Part shown: positions 58,792 through 64,000 of the stretch, piece after piece
How positions within the stretch are numbered: position 1 is the stretch's first letter
How the letters are laid out: each line of letters begins with the position of its first letter
Assembly: GCF_000757385.1 (NCBI RefSeq)
Contig: NZ_JRHH01000001.1
Coordinates: 1-64,000, forward strand
Length of the DNA stretch: 64,000 bases
Direction of reading: 5' to 3'
Source of the DNA: Flavobacterium aquatile LMG 4008 = ATCC 11947
Lineage (GTDB): Bacteria > Bacteroidota > Bacteroidia > Flavobacteriales > Flavobacteriaceae
Notes under the pieces: generated by a model
What the model was told of the DNA's origin: nothing
Databases searched by the model: none
Seen by the model: the letters and a program-made list of their open reading frames with translations, nothing else
Program-made: the position numbers and the translations under genes

Positions 58792-60039
58792 TTAATTGAT
58801 TATGTCTACGGAAGTTGCGATTCCTTTTCCGATAACACGATCGTATCTTTGGTTATTTTCACGGTAATAAATGATGGCGCTGTAGTTGTTTTCTGTTTGA
58901 TAAAAATTACCATCGATTTCATTTTCTTCGTCTAATTCTCCTTTACTGTCGGCAATTACATATTTGTAGTTGGTGAATCCTTGTTTGATCATTATAGCTT
59001 TTTCGTAGACTTTTTTCTTTGGGTTGTATTCCATTTTGTTTTCGTCTATGAGCGCATAATTATTGAACATTCCAGAGATGTAAATACTTTTATTAGCGAA
59101 AAAAGCCGGTGCGGAAAGTGAGAAATAAACCCAAGCATAATCGGCTTCTATTTCGGGATTTTCTTTATTTAAAGAATTTACCAAGAAATTTCCATTGATG
59201 TCTGGCCAAAAAGTATATGGATTTTTGGCTCGAGATGCATTAGTATAAAGATAGGAATTGTATAATCCGCCAGTTGAATTTACATATTCAATGCTGTTGT
59301 TTGCACCTAGAATATTTTTGTTTTCGAAGAATAAATATTCGTTTCCAGCCCAAAACTGTGTTTCTTTATCGTATTTGTAAATTAAGTCGTTACCAATTGT
59401 GAACATCGGTTTTATGTTGGTAATAGCATTGTCAAATCGGCCGTTTTGCATCAACAACACTTTCACATTTTGAAGCGGACTTTGGAAATTAATTACAGTT
59501 GATTTCACTGAGAATTCGATGTTGTGTTTTTGTTCTACATCACGAACATCACGTGCGCGTTTTACTTGCATTGGAACGGAAACTAGGTCTTCATAAAGAA
59601 TTATTTTGCGAGAAAAAACAACATCTCTGTTTTCATCTAAAATAGAAATTATGTAGTTTCCGCTTACTTTTAACTGAGTGAATCTATTTGGGAAACTTAT
59701 TCTGTAATGCGAATATATTTGCAAGGCATTAACCGAATTTGTGTAATCTATAATTCGTTGGTCATCGAAACCTCCAAGATACTCATTTCTTGATAATTGT
59801 GATTTTTTCCAGTTGTAATCACAATGCGTAATGGCGTAGTAATAATTGTCTTCTGTTCCATGTAAATCATCAAATTGAAGTTGAAATGTATCACCAAATC
59901 TAAAAATAGGAATGGTGTTTTGTCCGCCTTGAACAAAGGAGATTGTTTTAATATGGTATGGTGGATTAATTTCTTTTTCTTGGGAGAAAATAATTGATGT
60001 AACTAAAAAAGAAAAAAAGAGAAATAATTTATGTTGCAT
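58792..60039 (-). CDS. DUF5103 secreted protein
   Basis: 415 residues. Signal peptide MQHKLFLFFSFLVTSIIFSQ. The DUF5103 N-terminal domain follows (FRFGDTFQLQFDDLHGTEDNYYYAITHCDYNWKKSQLSRNEYLGGFDDQRIIDY). A second beta-rich, carbohydrate-binding-module-like domain lies at about 300-400, with SAPAFFANKSIYISGMFNNYALIDENKM and MIKQGFTNYKYVIADSKG. This resembles the fold of the starch-binding CBM48/E-set type, though that is only a likeness. Periplasmic or surface. Function unknown. It is divergent from the M16 gene and upstream of apaG. Confidence 0.85.
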   Translation of the reverse strand: MQHKLFLFFSFLVTSIIFSQEKEINPPYHIKTISFVQGGQNTIPIFRFGDTFQLQFDDLHGTEDNYYYAITHCDYNWKKSQLSRNEYLGGFDDQRIIDYTNSVNALQIYSHYRISFPNRFTQLKVSGNYIISILDENRDVVFSRKIILYEDLVSVPMQVKRARDVRDVEQKHNIEFSVKSTVINFQSPLQNVKVLLMQNGRFDNAITNIKPMFTIGNDLIYKYDKETQFWAGNEYLFFENKNILGANNSIEYVNSTGGLYNSYLYTNASRAKNPYTFWPDINGNFLVNSLNKENPEIEADYAWVYFSLSAPAFFANKSIYISGMFNNYALIDENKMEYNPKKKVYEKAIMIKQGFTNYKYVIADSKGELDEENEIDGNFYQTENNYSAIIYYRENNQRYDRVIGKGIATSVDIIN

Positions 60040-60207
60040 TGGAGTCGTAAATTATAAGAATTGTAAATATAACAATTATTATTATCTAATATTGTGCCGA
60101 GCAGTAATTTCTAATTTATGATTTTGTAAATTTTTGTTAAATGTTTTATAATAAATGAGTTGGTTTTGAGTTATGTAATACATTTAGTACAAATAAATTT
60201 ATACACC

Positions 60208-63021
60208 ATGAAAAAAATTAAAAAAGCAGTGCTCTTTTTAATGGTATTTCCATTATCATTAGTTGCACAGGATTTTAAAGGAGATGAAAAAATCCCTTTT
60301 GATTCTAATGTAAAAACCGGTAAACTTAAAAACGGCTTAACGTATTACATTAGAAAGAATTCGAAACCCGAAAAGAAAGTAGATTTGCGATTGGTTATCA
60401 ACGCAGGATCTATTCTTGAAACCGATGAGCAAAGAGGTTTGGCTCACTTTATGGAACATATGTGTTTTAATGGCACAAAACGTTTTCCTAAAAACGAATT
60501 GGTAGATTATTTGCAAAGTATTGGAGTAAAATTTGGGCAACACTTAAATGCTTACACAAGTTTTGATGAAACGGTTTACTTTTTACCAATTCCATCTGAT
60601 AGTCCTGAAAAGTTAGAAAAAGGATTTCAAATTATTGAAGATTGGGCTTTTAATGCCAATTTAACTCCTGAGGAAATTGATAAAGAACGCGGTGTTGTTC
60701 TTGAAGAATACAGATTAGGTCTTGGTGCAGACAAACGAATGATGGATCGCTATTTGCCAAAAATGATGTACAACTCACAGTATGCAGAGCGACTTCCAAT
60801 TGGAAAAAAAGAAATTTTAGAAAAGTTTACTTACGATAAATTAATCAGTTTTTATAAAGATTGGTATCGTCCCGATTTAATGTCGGTTATCGTAGTTGGC
60901 GATATTGATGTTGCCGAAATGGAGAAAAAAGTAATTGCTCATTTTGCAAATTATAAAAATCCTAAAAACGCTAAACCACGAAAAGTTTACGAAGTTCCAA
61001 ATCACAAAGAAACATTCGTTAGTATAGAAACCGATAAAGAATCGTCTGACGCACAAGTGCAACTTCTTTACAATGATATGGAGAAACCAAAACCTACTGT
61101 AACAGTAAATGATTATAGAAATGACTTGGTTAAAGGATTGTTTACTACTATGTTAAATAACAGATTGCAAGAGTTAACCAATGCTCCAAATCCACCATTT
61201 GTTTACGGATATTCGTATCACGGTGGAACTTATGCTAGAACAAAAGAAGCATACCAATCATTTGCAATGATGTCTGAAGATAAACAATTGGATGCCTTAA
61301 AAGTTTTAGTAACTGAAAATAACAGAGCAAAGAAATTCGGATTTACACAGAGCGAATTAGATAGAGCGAAAGCTGAAACTATTTCAAATTACGAAAGATC
61401 ATTTAAAGAAAAAGATAAAACCAATTCTGTGAATTTTGTATCAGAATACCAATCTTATTTTCTAGAAAGTGTTCCTGCTCCTGGAATTGAATGGGAATTT
61501 GACGCTGTAAAAAAGATGCTTCCTACAATTACTTTATCTGAAACTAATGGATTAATCAAAAATTTCATTAAAGATGAAAATAGATTCGTTTTGTTAACTG
61601 GTCCAGAAAAAGAAGGTTTGAAAAAAGTTACCGAAGCTGAAGTTTTAGCTGTTTTAAATGCAAATGATTCTGATATTACTGCTTACAAAGAAACAGCTCT
61701 TGCTTCAAGTTTGATTAGAAAAGAGATAAAAACTGGTTCGGTTGTAAAAAAAGAAACTAATGCTAAACTTGGAACTACAACTTTAGTTTTATCAAATGGA
61801 GCGAAAGTGACGTATAAAAAAACCGATTTTAAAAACGATGAGGTTTTAATGGAAGGTATAAGTTTTGGTGGTTCAAATTTATATAGTAATGAAGAAATTA
61901 AGAAAGTTCAGTTTGCCAATGGTGGTTTGACCGAAGCAGGTTTTTCTGGATTAAAGAAAAATGATATTGACAAATTTATGTCGGGTAAAATTGCTAATGT
62001 ATCTCCTTACATCAGCGGTGTGACTGAAGGTTTAAGAGGAAGCACAACGCCAAAAGATTTGGAATATTTATTTCAAATGACACATGCTTATATGACCGAT
62101 TTGAATTATGATAATGAGGCTTTTGAAAGTTACAAACAAAAACAATCGGCTTTTTTCAAGAATTTATCGTCGCAACCTAATGTGTATTTTCAGCAAGAGT
62201 TTTATGGTTATTTGATGAAAGAAAACCCAAGATTTATCGGAATTTTCCCTGACGAAAAAACATGGTCAACTACAGATTATAAATTGGCTTATGATAAATA
62301 TAGAGAGCGTTTTGCAAATGCTGCAGATTTCGAATTTTTCTTCGTTGGAAATGTTGATGATAAACAAATTGAAGAATATTCTGCAAAATATATTGCGTCG
62401 TTGCCTTCCAATACAACTAAAGAAAAAGCAGTTGATTTAGGAATCAGAATGTTGAAAGGCGACTTGAAAAAAGTAGTTAATAAAGGTTCAGATCCTAAAA
62501 GTAATGTGACAATTATGTACTATGGTGACACAACTTATTCACCAAAAGAAGCAATGGCAATTCAAGCTTTGGGTGAAGTTTTGACTATAAAATTAATTGA
62601 AGAATTAAGAGAAAATGAAAGTGGCGTTTATGGAGTTTCTGCTAGAGGAAGCTTAAATAAAGTGCCAAACGGATCATATAATTTTAATATAGGTTTTCCA
62701 TGCGGACCAGAAAATGCTGAGAAATTGACAGCTTCTGCTTTAAATGAATTACAAAAAATTATCGATAATGGTCCAGATGAAAAAGACGTAGCTAAATTTA
62801 AAGAAGGTGAAATTGCCGACTTTAAAAAAGACAGTAAAGAAAACAGATTTTGGTTGAGTAATTTTACAAAAGCCTACACGTTTTCATCGTCTGCTGAGGA
62901 AGTTCTATCAATGGAAGAAAGAATCAACAGTGTTACAGCTAAAGAAATTCAGGATGTAGCTAAAAAATATCTAACGAAAGATAAAGTTGTTGGGATTCTC
63001 ATGCCAGAAACGAAACAATAG
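60208..63021 (+). CDS. M16-family zinc metallopeptidase (pitrilysin/insulinase type)
   Basis: The start was placed at the ATG of the signal peptide MKKIKKAVLFLMVFPLSLVAQ. The protein has 937 residues. Inverted zinc motif HFMEH (His80, Glu83, His84) sits in RGLAHFMEHMCFNGTKRF, with the distal Glu160 in EEIDKERGVVLEE. The second, inactive half carries the second-domain pattern near 700-900. It is a periplasmic peptidase degrading larger peptides. It is monocistronic and ends at a strong terminator. Confidence 0.93.
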   Translation: MKKIKKAVLFLMVFPLSLVAQDFKGDEKIPFDSNVKTGKLKNGLTYYIRKNSKPEKKVDLRLVINAGSILETDEQRGLAHFMEHMCFNGTKRFPKNELVDYLQSIGVKFGQHLNAYTSFDETVYFLPIPSDSPEKLEKGFQIIEDWAFNANLTPEEIDKERGVVLEEYRLGLGADKRMMDRYLPKMMYNSQYAERLPIGKKEILEKFTYDKLISFYKDWYRPDLMSVIVVGDIDVAEMEKKVIAHFANYKNPKNAKPRKVYEVPNHKETFVSIETDKESSDAQVQLLYNDMEKPKPTVTVNDYRNDLVKGLFTTMLNNRLQELTNAPNPPFVYGYSYHGGTYARTKEAYQSFAMMSEDKQLDALKVLVTENNRAKKFGFTQSELDRAKAETISNYERSFKEKDKTNSVNFVSEYQSYFLESVPAPGIEWEFDAVKKMLPTITLSETNGLIKNFIKDENRFVLLTGPEKEGLKKVTEAEVLAVLNANDSDITAYKETALASSLIRKEIKTGSVVKKETNAKLGTTTLVLSNGAKVTYKKTDFKNDEVLMEGISFGGSNLYSNEEIKKVQFANGGLTEAGFSGLKKNDIDKFMSGKIANVSPYISGVTEGLRGSTTPKDLEYLFQMTHAYMTDLNYDNEAFESYKQKQSAFFKNLSSQPNVYFQQEFYGYLMKENPRFIGIFPDEKTWSTTDYKLAYDKYRERFANAADFEFFFVGNVDDKQIEEYSAKYIASLPSNTTKEKAVDLGIRMLKGDLKKVVNKGSDPKSNVTIMYYGDTTYSPKEAMAIQALGEVLTIKLIEELRENESGVYGVSARGSLNKVPNGSYNFNIGFPCGPENAEKLTASALNELQKIIDNGPDEKDVAKFKEGEIADFKKDSKENRFWLSNFTKAYTFSSSAEEVLSMEERINSVTAKEIQDVAKKYLTKDKVVGILMPETKQ

Positions 63022-63040
63022 GTTTTATTTTAAAACTAAA

Positions 63041-63080
63041 AAAACCCTGTTAATGTAAAAGTTAACAGGGTTTTGTTTTT
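63041..63080. terminator. Bidirectional terminator
   Basis: Perfect 13-bp stem AAAACCCTGTTAA/TTAACAGGGTTTT with an 8-base loop and T-run, between convergent genes. Confidence 0.88.
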
Positions 63081-63090
63081 TATATCAGAA

Positions 63091-63861
63091 TTATTTAAAA
63101 CAAACTGGAATAATTTCTCCTTTTGCTAAACAATATTTTTCGACTAATTCTGGTGAAAGTTTAGATGTATAATCTTCTTCAATAACTCTAAAACCAATGC
63201 TTCTTAATTTGTCAAAATAATCTCTTCCGTAAACACGAACGTGATCGTATTGTCCGAAAATTTTGGCTCGTTCTTTTTGGTCAACAATGGTGTCGTCAGA
63301 GAAAGTTGTTGCACGAGATAAATCTTGTGGAATTTGAAAGATTCCCATTCCGCCTGGTTTTAAAACTCTGTACAATTCTTGCATCGCTTTAGTATCGTCT
63401 GGAATGTGTTCTAAAACGTGGTTGCAAAAAATAATATCGTATTGATTATCTTCAAATGGCAAATTGCAAATATCTGCTTTTACATCTGCCAAAGGTGAAA
63501 GTAAATCGGTTGTAGTATAATCGATATTTTCTTGCTTCTTGAAACGCTTGTAAAATTCTTGTTCTGGTGCAAAATGAAGAACCTTTTTCTTTTCTTTTGA
63601 AGTAAAAAAATCGGTTTCATTTTGTAAATACAGCCACAATAAACGATGTCTTTCTAATGATAATGTGCTCGGAGAAAGAACGTTATTTCTCTGATTTCCG
63701 TATCCATAAGGCAAAAACATTCTAAAGCTTTTTCCGTCAATAGGATCAGTAAAACGATTTCCTTTTAGCAAAAATGCCAAAACAGGCCGCACGACAATAC
63801 TCATTCGAATCAATATCGGACGAGGAATAGTATTTAATATGAACTTGAATAGTTTCTTCAT
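63091..63861 (-). CDS. Class I SAM-dependent methyltransferase
   Basis: 256 residues. The Rossmann core begins KVLHFAPEQEFYKRF (a diverged motif I) and continues with YTTTDLLSPLADVKADICNLPFEDNQYDIIFCNHVLEHIPDDTKAMQELYRVLKPGGMGIFQIP, the usual motif II to IV layout of a type-11 methyltransferase. An N-terminal helical part (VVRPVLAFLLKGNRFTD) precedes it. The substrate is unknown; members with this start are often near glycosyltransferase genes. It ends just before the GxxExxY gene end. Confidence 0.82.
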   Translation of the reverse strand: MKKLFKFILNTIPRPILIRMSIVVRPVLAFLLKGNRFTDPIDGKSFRMFLPYGYGNQRNNVLSPSTLSLERHRLLWLYLQNETDFFTSKEKKKVLHFAPEQEFYKRFKKQENIDYTTTDLLSPLADVKADICNLPFEDNQYDIIFCNHVLEHIPDDTKAMQELYRVLKPGGMGIFQIPQDLSRATTFSDDTIVDQKERAKIFGQYDHVRVYGRDYFDKLRSIGFRVIEEDYTSKLSPELVEKYCLAKGEIIPVCFK

Positions 63862-63870
63862 TTTTTGTTT

Positions 63871-63911
63871 CGCAAAGATTCACAAAGGAGACACAAAGTC
63901 TCACGAAGGAG
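63871..63911. repeat. Short repeat of CTTTGTGA-type words, about 10-11 bp apart
   Basis: On the minus strand four words follow one another: CTTCGTGAGA, CTTTGTGTCTC, CTTTGTGAAT and CTTTGCGAAA. The first overlaps the stop codon of the GxxExxY frame. One word per helical turn. Role unknown. Confidence 0.55.
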
Positions 63912-64000
63912 TATTTATAAATCGTTTTATGTTGTTTCGTAAAATTTTAGAATTAAAGTTAAAAAGTAATCCTAATGGATACTTTCCAAGTTTTAAATAC
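63901..64000 (-). CDS. GxxExxY family protein (C-terminal fragment, cut by the window)
   Basis: A minus-strand frame is open from the window's right edge to TGA at 63903-63901. It reads YLKLGKYPLGLLFNFNSKIL then RNNIKRFINTPS. This is the closing segment of GxxExxY proteins (PD-(D/E)XK-like fold), whose last part typically reads 'YLklt..klGLLiNFn...l..GikR.vn'. The catalytic region lies beyond the window. The family is common in Bacteroidota and of unknown function. Confidence is moderate because only 32 residues are visible. Confidence 0.6.
   Translation of the reverse strand, partial: YLKLGKYPLGLLFNFNSKILRNNIKRFINTPS

Overview
The window is AT-rich chromosomal DNA from a member of the Bacteroidota, almost certainly the family Flavobacteriaceae and most like Flavobacterium. 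Three things point there. Type IX secretion/gliding genes are present: PorP/SprF, PorG and a cargo protein with a type B C-terminal sorting domain. Gene orders are flavobacterial: pdxJ / CBS - nadK - porG - uppS - bamA - skp - skp - murI, and apaG - DUF5103. Many genes are preceded by the Bacteroidota -7 promoter element TAnnTTTG, and Shine-Dalgarno sequences are absent. No phage, insertion sequence, CRISPR array or resistance island is visible. Most of the window is core genome.

Layout. 1-3000: the 3' end of a PorP/SprF gene, an NTF2-like protein, an RluB-type pseudouridine synthase and murI. 3000-10560: one long minus-strand envelope locus (CBS protein, nadK, porG, uppS, bamA, two skp/ompH genes). 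10670-16250: a plus-strand run of pdxJ, an alpha/beta hydrolase, a small membrane protein, tig, clpP and clpX. 16300-31000: a TonB-type receptor, an EamA transporter, a small lipoprotein of 46 codons, a GH3-family protein, DUF2797, an AsmA-like protein, sppA, a folK-deoxynucleoside kinase fusion, a C-type-lectin T9SS cargo, a SpoU methylase and DUF1573. 31000-34900: mutS, tRNA-Gly and tRNA-Leu, a DUF1508 protein and a tiny lipoprotein. 35000-44950: an S46 peptidase of DPP11 type, a GNAT protein, kdtA, a DegT aminotransferase, galE, another tiny lipoprotein, a HipA-like/DUF3037/M23-like trio and fabD. 45200-51900: an unrecognised membrane protein and a redox-stress cluster (YceI, FMN reductase, a two-helix membrane protein, YjdI, OsmC, YjdJ, pirin, Crp/Fnr regulator), then a sugar acetyltransferase and DUF6370. 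51900-64000: purT, an aspartate aminotransferase, a fatty acid desaturase, rsmG, pruA, apaG, DUF5103, an M16 peptidase, a methyltransferase and the C-terminal tail of a GxxExxY protein.

How the genes work together. The 3-10 kb locus makes and loads the outer membrane: undecaprenyl carrier, BamA insertase, Skp-like chaperones and the T9SS protein PorG. Tig, ClpP and ClpX form a protein folding and turnover block. KdtA, DegT and GalE belong to surface polysaccharide synthesis. The 47-51 kb cluster looks like an oxidative or thiol-stress regulon. Its YceI and pirin promoters share a 16-bp palindrome at exactly the same distance from the -7 box.

The most unusual content is non-coding. (1) A dispersed intergenic repeat family has seven copies here. 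The long copies fold into nested hairpins whose arms differ in sequence but keep pairing, around a conserved loop. (2) An AT-rich array phased at 21 bp lies upstream of the HipA-like gene. (3) A twin operator serves the stress cluster. (4) A large palindrome surrounds the tig promoter.
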